Of a stretch of DNA of 64,000 bases, positions 1 through 10,980 are shown piece after piece. Each line of letters begins with the position of its first letter. Position 1 is the first letter of the stretch. Location: positions 3,092,660-3,156,659 of the forward strand of contig NW_022098001.1 in the NCBI RefSeq assembly GCF_002288925.2, in the 5' to 3' direction. This DNA is from Delphinapterus leucas (taxonomy: Eukaryota > Chordata > Mammalia > Artiodactyla > Monodontidae). The notes beneath the pieces are model-generated. The model had not been told where the DNA came from and did no database searches. It worked only from the letters and a program-made list of their open reading frames with translations. The position numbers and the translations under genes were made by a program.

Positions 1-559
1 GGTGACCATACGTGTGTGGGTTTATCTTTGGGCTTTCTATCCTGTTGCATTGATCTATATTTCTGTTTTTGTGCCAGTACCATACTTCCTTGATTACTGT
101 AGCTTTGTAGGATAGTCTGAGTCAGGGAGCCTGATTCCTCCAGCTCCACTTTTCTTTCTCAAGATTGCTTTGGTTATTTGGGGTCTTTTGTGTTTCCATA
201 CAAATTGTAAAATTTTTTGTTCTAATTCTATGAAAAATGCCATTGGTAGTTTGATAGGGATTGCATTGAATCTGTAGATTGCTTTGGGTAGTATAGTCAT
301 TTTCACAATATTGATTCTTCCAATCCAAGAACATGGTATATCTCTCCATCTGTGTCATCTTTAATTTCTTTCATCAGTGTCTTACAGTTTTCTGAGTACA
401 GGTCTTTTGCCTCCTTAGGTAGGTTTATTCCTAGGTATTTTATTCTTTTTGATGCAATAGTAAATGAGATTGTTTCCTTAATTCCTCTTTCTGATATTTC
501 ATTGTTAGTGTATAGGAATGCAAGAGATTTCTGAGCATTAATTTTGTATCCTGCAACTA
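1..559 (-). mobile_element. L1 LINE fragment, ORF2 reverse-transcriptase C-terminal part, antisense
   Basis: The minus strand encodes the part of L1 ORF2 after the catalytic core: pieces reading [10 protein letters not shown], then (upstream in the element) [13 protein letters not shown] and [18 protein letters not shown]. It aligns by eye with the better preserved copy at about 58640-59200 in this window. Compared with that copy, one base is missing near position 120 (gtctgagtcagg versus gtctgaagtcagg) and there are further length changes near 345, so the reading frame is broken. The match stops at about 559 and the left edge runs off the window, so the true length is unknown. It is a dead fragment, not a gene. 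Confidence 0.92.
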
Positions 560-1200
560 AGGAAGAAAAGAAGGGAAGGATGGAGATAGGGAGAGAGAGA
601 ATAATACACATGTGGCCCATGAAGTTTGTCTCCCATCATCTTTCCTTTACCATTCCAAGTGGCTTGGGTAGGAGTGGTTCCACTCCAGGGCATGTGGTCC
701 AAGCCTCTCCAAACCCCTGGTTACCATGATTCATTCAGCGATGGGCATGTGGCTCAAAGAGATGGATCAATTAATGTTCTTTCCAATATTTCTTCTCCAA
801 TAACATGTAGAAGAGATGCTCTTATTTCTTTTTAAATCACAAGATGAAAGGAAAATGCACATGAAGAGATTTGAAGTCACTTTCACTTGCCAAGTGGAAG
901 AAATCAGCAGCGGGAAGAAATCAGGCCAGAAATCAAAATTTAGCAAATTGAAATGTGGAGACAGAGAATGTGTGAAAACATCGTAAGAGCCAGTGAGGTA
1001 GACTTTATAACATCTTTAGGCTTCTCATCCAGCCACACGTGAAGACTTGGCTTCCTACTCACAGAGTTTTCAGTTACACAAATAAATCTACTTGATTTAA
1101 ATTTAATTTAATTTAAGTTGGATTTCTGTTACTTTGGGGGAAAACCCCTGACAAATACAGGAGTGACGGGTCTGTTTAAAAACAGTCTAACCCTTCTCTC
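560..1200. other. Low-copy AT-rich DNA, nothing recognised
   Basis: No recognisable repeat, exon or RNA gene was seen. The short reading frames here have no recognisable motif and no coding signature. Confidence 0.5.
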
Positions 1201-1312
1201 AATATAAATTAATACTTTGTTCTCACACCTTAAGTGCCTAAAGCGGTACCCAGCATTTGACAGCAGCCCAATAAATACTGTGACTGGCTGATGAAATAAT
1301 GAATGACCTAAT
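1201..1312 (+). repeat. Possible L2/MIR 3' tail
   Basis: The stretch has the layout of an old L2 or MIR 3' end: a 'gcctaaag...acccagcattt' block, then 'cccaataaatactgtgactggctgatgaaataatgaatgacc', echoing the usual caataaat...gaatgaatga ending. It is heavily diverged. Confidence 0.4.
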
Positions 1313-1429
1313 AGTAACTATGAATATTTTCAAAGGCACAGGCAGAAGAAAGAAGCTGAGGGAGTATAATTTCAACATGAGATACAGAGCTATTGCATGG
1401 CAAGTTTGATGTTTAACCTAAGCATTCAC

Positions 1430-1578
1430 AACAGGTGGACTAGGAACCAGTTGTGGGCAAGTACTGGATTGAGATGTAGAAGACCTGGGCTTATATCTCA
1501 GCTCTACTGTTTAGCCCCTACTGGACCTGGGCAAGTTAATTAATTCTTAAATCCTCAGCTTCCTTATTTGCAAACTGC
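1430..1578 (+). repeat. MIR SINE relic, plus strand
   Basis: It follows the MIR order: a diverged tRNA-like head, 'gacctgggcttatatctcagctctact', the core 'ctgggcaagttaatt', then 'cctcagcttccttatttgcaaactg'. This is a typical ancient, strongly diverged copy. Confidence 0.8.
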
Positions 1579-1703
1579 TTATCATAATTTATCATTAGGA
1601 GGACTGTAGAATTGTTGCTGAAAGGAAAACATAAAAATCAATAAAATCAATGAGACTGTTAAAAAAAAAAACACCTTAGTAAATCCAACCAAGCAGTCCT
1701 TAG

Positions 1704-1712
1704 ACACACACA

Positions 1713-1777
<65 letters not shown>
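1704..1777. repeat. (CA)n dinucleotide microsatellite
   Basis: About 37 AC units with a single interruption (cata, near 1717-1720). The downstream block is uninterrupted for more than 50 bases. The valine/cysteine-like reading frame over it is an artefact of the repeat. A tract this long is expected to vary in length between individuals. Confidence 0.98.
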
Positions 1778-1779
<2 letters not shown>

Positions 1780-2235
1780 AGTAGAGTAGGTTATAATTTC
1801 AGAAGTAGGTTGCAATTTCAGTTGAACACAGGCCCCATGGACAGTACTAAAATAAATGACCTAACATTCCCACTGTGATTCCAGAAGGGTCATCTGGAAG
1901 CTTTTTACTCCCAGGCCCCATGTTCTAGGTTCTGATTTCTGATTGAGAAGTAACTCTGTTGTGGTCCTGAGTTTGTGGATTGTCTGAGATGGTAACTCTC
2001 CTTTATTTGGGTCTTTTAAACTCTAGGAACACTTAGAATTAAAAATCAAACTTAATCCTTAGTATTAAAAGGTGATGTTACATTCCAGTCTGCGTTTGCT
2101 ATTTAAGGTATTTGTATGTTTGAGAGAATCTGACATATCAGTTTTGTAATTATTAATGAAGGTTATTAGGGAATTTAAGTTAGTCAAGAGTATTGGCATG
2201 ACTAAGAGAATTTTATTTTACTGTTAAGTTTACTG
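1778..2235. other. Low-copy DNA, nothing recognised
   Basis: AT-rich sequence between the CA tract and the next MIR. No repeat family, exon or RNA could be supported. Confidence 0.45.
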
Positions 2236-2237
2236 TA

Positions 2238-2452
2238 TCAAACTAATAAGAGCTTTGGCACTTATTATCTGTGTAACTTCTAGCAAGTTACTCAAGACTT
2301 CAATCCCTCAGTTTCCTGAACTGTAAAATGGAAATCAGAATAGTTAGCTACCTCATGGGACTGATGTGAGGATTAATTAAATGAATATCTGTAAAAAGCT
2401 TAGAACATTATCTGGCATAGAGTAAACACTATATAAATGTTAGCTGTAAGGA
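2238..2452 (+). repeat. MIR SINE, plus strand, nearly full length
   Basis: The blocks follow MIR order: 'gtgtaacttctagcaagttactcaa', 'cctcagtttcctgaactgtaaaatgg', 'cctcatgggactgatgtgaggattaa', 'aaaaagcttagaacattatctggcatagagtaaacac', 'tataaatgttagct'. It is one of the better preserved MIRs in the window. Confidence 0.92.
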
Positions 2453-3043
2453 CTTAGAAAGTTTTTGCAAGTTAAGCTCATAAGTGTATGCTGTCATATA
2501 TTTGAGTCACTTAAAATCAAATGATTGAACGTATAAATGCAGATAAAATATTTAGAGGAATTTAAATTTTAAATGTAGCTGGTAGTTTAAGGTGATTTGG
2601 TGTGTTCAAATTGAGTTAATTGATTGGCATTTTGATTCAGGTGAAAGCGATTTTATTCTCATAGTATTAATCATAGACGTACAGAGAAGATCAAGAGCTA
2701 TAGGTTGAATTGAAAAGCTAAAAGAAAGCTAAGTTTTAAAAATTTTTCAAACTTAATAAATTGAGTATTCACTTAGATCCCAAGTAACTACAAAGAGGCT
2801 TTTTTTTTTTTTTGCTCACCAAGAGTTGCTATTTCTGCCCCTAACCCCAAAAGAAAATTAACAAATAACAGTTTCTATTAGTCAGTGTGAAGGTAAAATA
2901 GAATGCTGCCTTTAAACATTTCTCAAACCATCTCCCAATATGTTAGGAAACTATACTGTATGCTCCTCTTAAAGAATCAAGTGCTTGTTAGCATGTTGGT
3001 AAACATATTTAAATTTATTCATCCTAGTTTCTCAACCTTACTT
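2453..3043. other. Low-copy AT-rich DNA with a short poly-T
   Basis: No repeat family was recognised apart from a T run near 2801-2813. It ends at the target-site duplication of the next SINE. Confidence 0.45.
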
Positions 3044-3059
3044 TCCCATGAAACATTTT

Positions 3060-3380
3060 TTTTTTTTTTTTTTTTGCCGTACGCGGTCTTCTCACTGTTG
3101 TGGTCTCTCCCGTTGCGGAGCACAGGCTCCGGACGCGCNNNNNNNNNNNNNNNNNNNNNNNNNNNNNNNNNNNNNNNNNNNNNNNNNNNNNNNNNNNNNN
3201 NNNNNNNNNNNNNNNNNNNNNNNNNNNNNNNNNNNNNNGCTCCGGACGCGCAGGCTCATCGGCCATGGCTCACAGGCCCAGCCGCTCCACGGCATGCGGG
3301 ATCCTCCCGGACCGGGGCACGAACCCGTGTCCCCTGCATCGGCAGGCAGACTCTCAACCACTGCGCCACCAGGGAAGCCC
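3060..3380 (-). mobile_element. CHR-type (CHR-2-like) tRNA-derived SINE, antisense, containing an assembly gap
   Basis: A young SINE read on the minus strand: poly-T on the left, and the reverse complement of the 'gggcttccctggtggcgcag' head on the right, ending at 3380. A 16-bp target-site duplication, tcccatgaaacatttt, lies at 3044-3059 and 3381-3396. The body contains 100 N at 3139-3238. Leaving out the N run and one of two identical 13-base flanks gives a SINE of about 208 bases, the length of the other young copies here. Reading frames across it are spurious. Confidence 0.96.
3139..3238. other. Assembly gap of exactly 100 N, probably artificial
   Basis: One hundred N, a customary size for a gap of unknown length. 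The same 13 bases, gctccggacgcgc, end the left contig (3126-3138) and begin the right one (3239-3251). Sister SINEs carry this motif once at this point. The two contig ends therefore most likely overlap and little or no sequence is missing. Confidence 0.9.
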
Positions 3381-3396
3381 TCCCATGAAACATTTT

Positions 3397-5345
3397 ATTT
3401 GGGCACGTCTACTATCCATTTAAGACAGCATTTTGTGAACCTTAAGCCCTAGACCAACAGAAAGTTTATAAATCAACAATGTCAGTGGGTCTGAGATGGT
3501 AACTCTTCTCTCATCCAGAAGTGAAGAGGGCAGTTTCCTGAGAGCTGAAGGACAGATCTAGGGGGTAGAGAGACAGATCTAGGTGAGTAGAGAGATCTGC
3601 AGCTGAAGGAGAAAACCAAGGGGAGGGAAGAGCACTGAGGCACATTTTGTTTATGGACCTCATGTCTGGCCATGTCCCCCTGAATTTTCCTGTAAACATT
3701 CCCATGGACAAGATAACAGATTCATCCCTCTCCAGCCCTTCACCCCAATTTCTGTTGCTCCTGGGGAAAATATCTAAAATATTTTATTCATAGTTTTTTT
3801 TAAATTAATGGTTTTAATAATGTATCATTTCAGTGGTTGGTGTATGAAACTGGCAAAATCTTTTCCCTGAAGCTGTAAAATCTTTTCCCGGTGCGTGTGA
3901 GTCTGGTTATGATGGTGGAATCTGAGGAAGTCTTTCTTGGGCGTCCTCCATGCTTTTCCGATATTCATTCTTTAGTCCCCAGGGCATTCATCTTTCGGAG
4001 TTCATTGGCTCCGTCTGCATTTTGTTGAGGCCCCTCATGTGCATGCTGTTATACTGGGAAGGAATCTAAAGCTCTTTGCTCCTTGGATCCTAAATATGTC
4101 CAGGGAAGAGGGGGCATCTTCCCATTCACTCGAAGTCCTCTACCCATCTCCTTTCCAAATGTCTTCCACTTTAACTTTGCCAAACCTGGAAGCTGTCTCT
4201 TTTATCTTCCTGTGGAGTCCCCCCTCCCAGTCAATCTTTACTATCTTTCATAAGGAGCCTCCATGATGCATAGCTGTGGGTATGCTATTTTTTGAAGCAT
4301 TATACTTTACAGAACAATTTTGGCCATAGTCTGTGTTTGCCAAATAAAATTATGCCTCTTTTTTAGTTTGTGAGTATGTGTGTGTTCTTTGAAATTGCAC
4401 TAACTGCTTGATGCTGATTTTGTATAGTTGAGGTTACCCAGGGGAAATTATGGCCAAAAAAAGGAGGACTGTCCATTCGAAGGATTTTTGATCTATGTCT
4501 ATCTTTTAAATGATTACTCATGATACTGTGAAAACAAAAATGAGGTATTGTTAGAAAATCTGAGAAATAAGAGGCAGTCAAAATATTCATTGGAGAACTA
4601 CACTTCAGAAATTGAGAATGATGTCATAAAGAATCTGAACAAGATTTCTTGCTTTGAATGTTTATTTGGGGTCACATTAAAGAATTTGAGAGCAGTCAAT
4701 GTATGTCTTTCAATTTATAGGCTTGAGGCATGTAAACAACAAAATAAAATATAAGCCCCCTTAAAAATAATGTTGGGCTGCAAGCAATCTAAGAGACAAA
4801 TTTTTGTGCTAACATCTTCACCTAAATCACACATAGGCAAGGGGGGCAATATGAACCCCAATGGGGCAAAAGTTGGCTCTTGCAGGGTAAAAGAAAATCT
4901 TAGTTGTTACAGTGGTCTGTAGTTGTGTATAAACAGATAAAGTATATCTGTGGTATTGAAATTTCATGGGAAGAAGAGGCAATTAGGAAAAAAAGTCTAA
5001 AAAGGCTCTTTGGCAGGGTAGTGGTAATGAAAATAAGGTAGAGAAACACTAATCTAAATTGAGCTTTGTGATGAATTGGTGAAATTATTGAAAGTTCATT
5101 TCTCCAACATTTATCAGTTCTTGTTCTGAAGTTTATGCTTCATAAACAGCTGTGAAACTTTTGGTGTTTCTTAGATGGCATGTGGGGAGAGGACTATATA
5201 TGTAAAATTCAAAATGACATTTTCCAATGGTTCAGTTCACTGAACCAAATTTGACCTTTGTGTTGGCCTAAGAAAACCCTAAATGATGGACTACATTGCC
5301 ACATGTCACCACTCATAATTTGCAGTACTCATAATTTGTAAGAAC
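3397..5345. other. Low-copy DNA, nothing recognised
   Basis: About 1.9 kb without a recognised repeat family. Reading frames of 60-80 codons at 3.5-4.7 kb have no known motif and no splice-bounded structure that I can support. Confidence 0.45.
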
Positions 5346-5349
5346 TCAT

Positions 5350-5612
5350 AATTTTCATGCCTACTCAATCTTCAAGGTCCAAATCAAGCATCACCCGGGT
5401 TTTGAAAACTAAATAGAGCTTCAAGGTCCAGAGAGTAATTTTTCCTTCTTCTGAGTTGGCAGTATGGAGTACATATGTCAATTATTATGCTAACTATATT
5501 GCATTATAATATTTGTTTCTCACTTTCTACATCGAGAGCTCCCGTGGGTGGACAGCAGTGCCTTATCCATCTCTATGTCCCTACACCCTGCATGCTAACC
5601 CGTAGATGCCCC
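5350..5612 (+). repeat. L2 LINE 3' end, plus strand
   Basis: The order matches the L2 3' region: 'caatcttcaaggtccaaatcaagcatcaccc' (the C-rich ORF end), later 'catcgagagctcccgtgggtgg' and 'tgccttatccatctctatgtccctaca' (the segment that usually reads agctccttgagggcagg ... ctgtatcccca). It is strongly diverged. Confidence 0.65.
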
Positions 5613-6058
5613 GGTGATGGGCTGTGGTGTTGCAGCTCACTTGGAGTGTAACATGCAAAGATACCTGCAGTCCAGTGGAAGTGGCAAGAAGCCATGATCA
5701 AGGATTCCCTTTGGGGTTTTTTGCAGAACTTTTACAGGAAAGACCTTTCAATTAAACTGTTTCAGTGTCCAAACTGCAACAATCACAGCACGGTAACATT
5801 TACTGGCAAATGGCATTGCTATTTTTTTAATGCTGTAAATGTTTAGATTCCAATTTGTTTTCTTCCTTATCCATCTCTGCCCCTCTTCCTTCCCCCTTAT
5901 TTAGGATAATGGCACCACGATTAGACCAGTTGCTCAAACCAGAAACCTGAAAGTCAAACTTGCCTCGTCCCAATCCCCACATACATTAATCTCTTTTCTA
6001 CCTACTTAATATTTCTTTAATCCTTCCTCAACTTTCACTGTGACAGAAATAGCTTCAT
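5613..6058. other. Low-copy DNA
   Basis: No repeat was recognised. A short splice-bounded open stretch at 5727-5792 is described in the findings; I do not call it as an exon. Confidence 0.45.
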
Positions 6059-6071
6059 AAAAGTATGCCCC

Positions 6072-6279
6072 GGGCTTCCCTGGTGGCGCAGTGGTTGAGA
6101 CTCCGCCTGCCGATGCAGGGGACACGGGTTCGTGCCCCGGTCCGGGAAGGTCCCACATGCCACGGAGCGGCTGGACCCGTGAGCCATGGCTGCTGAGCCT
6201 GCGCGTCCGGAGCCTGTGCTCCGCAACGGGAGAGGCAACAGCGGTGAGAGGCCCGCGTACCGCAAAAAAAAAAAAAAAA
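6072..6279 (+). mobile_element. CHR-type (CHR-2-like) SINE, plus strand, intact
   Basis: A full young copy. The tRNA-derived head starts gggcttccctggtggcgcag and carries RNA polymerase III boxes: an A box, tggcgcagtgg, at 6084-6094 and a B-box-like ggttcgtgcc at 6127-6136. It ends in an uninterrupted poly-A. A 13-bp target-site duplication, aaaagtatgcccc, lies at 6059-6071 and 6280-6292. The long reading frames on both strands are a by-product of the GC-rich SINE body. Confidence 0.97.
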
Positions 6280-6292
6280 AAAAGTATGCCCC

Positions 6293-6805
6293 TTCACTGG
6301 TTGAAGTATTAAGTTTGCTGTGCATGCAGGGACATTGTTTATTTCAAGCAATGCAGCAGGAAGGGGTGGTGGCCATTGTAGTGTTGCTGTGCAGTAACGT
6401 TTGGAAAGGAGTGGACCATGATTTCAGAATCAAACTGCAGCCATTTTCAGTGCACACAGGAAGGGAGAAGGCAGGATAAGAGCTCATATTAGCTACGCTG
6501 CTTTTGTAGTAATAAAGGATTTTGTTATTTTAATTGAAGACCCAGTCATTGCTTGTCTAGTCCTAAGACTTCTCCATAAAACACTGCTTGCCCTTCGTAA
6601 TTCCATATGAGGAGGGAAAATAGAACAACTATTGTTTACTTAATTATAATACTATTAATACATGGTGATTATTAGTTTTTTATGAAAATACCAAAAAGTA
6701 CAAAAAAGAAAATTAAAAAATCCAGAGTTAATGATGATAAAAATGTATGATGATGATAATGTATAACATTATATACACACATTATGTAATATGACAATGC
6801 TCATT
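6293..6805. other. Low-copy AT-rich DNA
   Basis: Nothing recognised. The part after 6610 is very AT-rich. Confidence 0.45.
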
Positions 6806-6824
6806 GTTATATAGTTACCTCTTT

Positions 6825-7240
6825 TTTTTTACATAATGTAGTTTCAAAGTGATCATACTTTCCAAAACTACTTTTTCCATTTTTAAACAATTATAAACAT
6901 TTCCTAATATCCATATCTGTCACACTAGTTTTTAGTGGCTGCATGGTATCCTCAGCTATGAAATTTATTTTATTTTATTTTTATTAAGGTATAGTTGATT
7001 TACAATACTATGGAATCTATATGAACAAGTTTTCATTGTGCAGCGTAAAACTTTTCAATTTTTAAATTATACCTAACACTTTGAAGAACTATATGCATAA
7101 ATCTTAACACACTGTTTTTTCTTCTTCTTATAAATTCCAGGAAGCCAAACTGCTGAGTCATGAATTGTAGGCATTTTTAAGTCTTTGAATGGATACTGCT
7201 GAATTTCCCTTCAGAAGAGTTGCATCAATTCACAGGCAAA
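6825..7240 (-). mobile_element. Probable ancient L1 3' region, antisense, disrupted
   Basis: 'ccatatctgtcacactagtttttagtggctgcatggtatcc' resembles the antisense L1 segment that usually reads tttatggctgcatagtattcc. Further on, 'cttcagaagagttgcatcaattcaca' resembles the antisense tttccagaatggttgtaccaattta segment. In between, 'tttattaaggtatagttgatttacaata' looks like a separate L1 3' end. The arrangement is unclear and edges are approximate. Confidence 0.45.
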
Positions 7241-8975
7241 ATATATTAAAGGCAGTGTTTTAAAACCACAGTGTGACCTACCTTCACAATATGGCACAGA
7301 TGTGGGCGTCTAGGGCAAACCACAGCAGATTGAATGGCTTGGTACGTGACAATGAGGAAGGTTCTCTTCATGGAAGTGTTTGAGGCAAAGTTACAGAGTA
7401 GCTAAGAGCAACACCTTGGATTTAGAGTGCAAACCACAAGTATTCACGCCTACCTTGCATGCTGGCTCCGGTTACATGCTCTTTTTTTTAAAATTTCCCA
7501 GCCAGGTTAGCACTGTCATTTTCAGGATCACATGTCAATCCTACAGGACAAAATCAGCAGAGGAGAGAAGGAAATACATAAAAATACACATAGAAAATAT
7601 CCAATGAGTCTCTCAAATAAGATTCTGAAAGGTAACTTTGCAAAGTATTCCTGTCTGCGTAGATGTTCTCTGCACCTACATGTCAAATAAATTTTAATCT
7701 GGTACTGTGGGAAGATCTGGGGATCTAATATTAATCTTGGCAGTCATTTTTCCCCCTCAGAAATTATGAACCAAGGAGGTATAGGCCTTGGACATTATAA
7801 AGCCATTTCTTCCCAGTGCTCAGAGCATTTCTGGTACGTAACAAGCATAATCATTTGTTAATGTTAACTAGGGCCTTCATCTCCATGTAACAGTTTTATC
7901 CTGATAGAAACATGTTTTCCAGTTGTTGACAATGAGAGACTATCCAAATGGGGAAAATGTCCAAAAGCAGAGACCTGACTTACTGGAGAGTTAAGGTCAC
8001 CATCAACTTATGGCCCATGGGTCCTTGTGCCAAAGAGGGTATTCTGGTAGAAGATGGGTAATTTGACACCACTGGACCTCAGTCTATAGAATCCATCAGC
8101 CCAGTCATCCTGCACAACTCAATTTATAGACAAAACCCATAAAATTTTGCAGTCAGGAAAGAAACCTTCAAAGAGTTTCATGTCTTCAAAGGATCAATTT
8201 TCACAATTAAGCCCCCAATGTAAGGCAGCAGAATATACTTAGTGGGAATGTGGCCTGGTGACTATCTGTACAAAATAAGCAGCTCTCAACACAAAAAGGA
8301 ATTGTCACGTGCACGCTTCTGTTTGTATAAGCAGCCTTCTATTTTGCACTTGAGGCCATATACTGTGCAGACACAGCTCCTTAAAGCTTTCTGGAGCCAC
8401 TGTGATTTAGCTGGTTGGTATTCACCTAATGTCAGCAATTACAGTCCAACTGCTGACCTAGGGGCAAATTCAAGTTCTTTATTGTCTTAGAGCTAAATAT
8501 GTGTATCTTAAAAAACAGAGTAATTTAAAAATGGATAGGTTTACAGTTACTCAAAAAATCCAGCCTCTGGAATAATAAGTTTTCCTGATTTGATTCTTTT
8601 CAAGTCCACAAGTTACATCCAATCCTCAAATGACCTAAATCTATAAACAATTGTCCCTTTACACCCTGCTTCTGAAATACTAAGCTAAGAGTCCCGCTGT
8701 GAACACCTAGACAATGCTTAAAGAAAATTTGTTGGTTCAAAACTGTAATAAGAGAATAAACTGTAAAGAGCAGAAATCACCAAGAGTGGATAATTTCAAA
8801 GACAGCCATTGAGCAGAAGTGGCCTCCTTCGTGTATGTTGAACAGAGCCTTCCTAAGGCTACCCGGGCCACTGGATTTGTTTTCTCCCTTTATTTTGTCA
8901 CATCGCTTTGCTTGTCAAAAATCAGGAATCTATTCTGTAAAGCATCTTCATAGTGCAGATAGCCCTGAGAATTTT
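7241..8975. other. Low-copy DNA, nothing firmly recognised
   Basis: A short piece at about 7385-7430 ('gttacagagtagctaagagcaacaccttggatttagagtg') vaguely resembles a MIR head. Otherwise nothing could be named. Confidence 0.4.
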
Positions 8976-8979
8976 CTTT

Positions 8980-9105
8980 CTTTAAAAACCTCCACAGTTT
9001 TTCTAGAACCACATAAGATAAAATCCATAAAAATGCATTTTAACCCTTGAGGCCCTTTATAAATAACCTCTACTATTGCCTAGCAAACCTAAGTTATTCA
9101 TTAGC
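8980..9105 (+). repeat. L2 LINE fragment, plus strand
   Basis: 'aaaaacctccacagtttttctag...agataaaatccataaaaatgc...cccttgaggccctttataaa' keeps the order of the L2 segment aaaccctccaatggc ... gagtaaaagccaaagtcc ... aaggccct. It is short and diverged. Confidence 0.5.
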
Positions 9106-10040
9106 TTCTTTCTCATCATGTGAGAAGTCTGTGGTTTACACACAAAACTTTTTTTTAAGTTATCCAGATTTAAACAACTTTATTTCCCTGCTGGAAACTT
9201 GGCAACATATATGCCAAGTTTGCATACATAGGATGTATTCTTTAAAAAAATAATCTATGGAAATAATGACTGATTTAAAAGAATTAATATATCCATTGAA
9301 GCTTAGCTTAACAACACTGAAGCAGTGGTGGGTTAAGGGCGGGAGGATGGTGCAGGAATATTGTAAATCTTTTTTAAACAAAATGACTCTACAATAACGG
9401 AGACAGTATATTTTCTTAGAAAACAGTTTTATTAAATAGTTTCTTGAAATTCTAGTGACAGATCTGACTGTTCACAAAGTAGATTAAAAAGTGATAAATG
9501 AGAAAAAGCAAAGATAATAGCTAACAGAACAGGGCACTAAAATTTATCATCAGCAATAAGTACAGCTCATGAATCAAGATGTTAATACTCTATATCATAG
9601 AGAAAAAAAAATAGTGTGACTTATCTGTTAATTTCTACACAAAGCAAGATAATTTCATGCATCTTCCCAAGTATATTTCTAATATACTTTTCTTCTAAGT
9701 AGCTAGAACAAATCACTTGATGAATGGTGGGAGCAATGGGGATTTTTTTTTCCCCTGGAGCAAAGTAAGGGTCCAAGGGGTAACATGAGAATACCAACAA
9801 AGGAAATAAACTTGTTCTTTATTAATTCAGAAGACAGAAAAGGGCAGAAAGTATAGAAAGACAGATTTCAGATCAACATAATCTAAGAAAGAATACTAAA
9901 CAGCTAGAGTTGGCTAACAATGAAATTGACTGCTTATGAAGCTGTATGTTTTCCGTCACAGGTGATATTCTGTGGAGTTCTAGCAGAGTCTAGATGACCA
10001 GTCTAGATGACCATTTGGCAAGAAAGTTGTATGAAAGCAT
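9106..10040. other. Low-copy DNA, nothing recognised
   Basis: AT-rich with short A and T runs. No repeat family or exon could be supported. Confidence 0.45.
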
Positions 10041-10049
10041 CTTGTATTT

Positions 10050-10112
10050 AACTTTCTGCATATTTATTGATTGCCTACTAAATACCAAGCATGCTGAATT
10101 ATTAGTACCATG
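10050..10112 (-). repeat. Possible L2/MIR tail, antisense
   Basis: 'tatttattgattgcctactaaataccaagcatgctg' resembles the antisense tttattgagcacctactatgtgccaggcac end of L2/MIR. It is short and could be chance. Confidence 0.35.
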
Positions 10113-10460
10113 TGCTACTAGAAAGGCAAATCCATTTTGCATCACCACTTGTCACTGGTAAATACCACATACTACAGTACTGGGGAAAGTGGTCAAGCTC
10201 AGGCTTGACCTCCAATAACCCTAAAACTCTTGCCAGTGCTGGGAGTGTTGAGCTACCAATTCGATACAGAGCAGGTCAAACCCTGCTTTTGGAGCCACGA
10301 TATGGTATATGTCAAGGAATTGGCAATTTAATAGGCTAACAGTCAATAATCCTCTCAAGACCATGCCCTGTGTCTGGACAGAGCTCTTGGCACCACTGGT
10401 GTTGTCTACCACTTCTTTCCCATTCATCCTTGGTGTCACCTGGTTAGAAACCTAAGACCA

Positions 10461-10584
10461 CAGTGACCATATATTTTGCTTGGAACAGTTCTGAGTTATG
10501 CCTGTCGTCCCAACGTGATAATTAATAGAGCCCACTTTCACTTTCAAACCCATCCCAGTTTGAATAACGAATTATATTGTCACG
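10461..10584. mobile_element. Short MITE-like DNA transposon candidate
   Basis: About 124 bases with imperfect inverted ends: gtgaccatata near the left edge, and at the right edge tatattgtcac, whose reverse complement is gtgacaatata. The interior ('gttctgagttatgcctgtcgtccc...tgataattaatag') resembles a dispersed mammalian non-autonomous repeat I have seen, but I cannot name the family safely. No target-site duplication is evident. Confidence 0.45.
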
Positions 10585-10962
10585 TACCTGTGACCCGCTG
10601 TGTCCTGGAGTAACTACAGGTCGTCATCACTTTGCCTGGTATGATGTTAATGGAAACTCATGCATGTCAGAACTGTTTGCTGGCTTCGTACAGTGGAACC
10701 ATACAAAACAATGAGCCCATTTTGGAAAGCGCAGGTGTCATTCAGCACAATGCCACGCAAAGTGAGGGCTGCCTGGACTTACTGTGCTTTCTGACAGACT
10801 ACTTCTAAAGGAATCATATCTGGCCAATTGAGATTACAAGTCTAGTCTATCCCTTACTTTAGATGTTGCCCAAATATATGCCTACCAAGGAGACTTTTCC
10901 AATTCGGAAGCTAAATATTAGGTCTCACGCAACAACTGTTATTTTGCAATTGACCTAATATC

Positions 10963-10980
10963 AACAACAACAACAAAAAC
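10963..10980. repeat. Short CAA repeat
   Basis: caacaacaacaacaaaaac. It produces a run of leucines in a minus-strand frame and so weakens coding arguments there. Confidence 0.8.

Noticed and set aside
1582..1815. Cysteine/valine repeat protein
   Set aside because: Translation of a CA microsatellite.
3048..3452. Reading frames of up to 161 codons across the N gap
   Set aside because: They consist of SINE sequence plus N translated as X. The gap itself is probably artificial.
6072..6279. tRNA gene, because A- and B-box motifs are present
   Set aside because: The boxes belong to the tRNA-derived head of a SINE with poly-A tail and target duplication; no cloverleaf of a functional tRNA follows.
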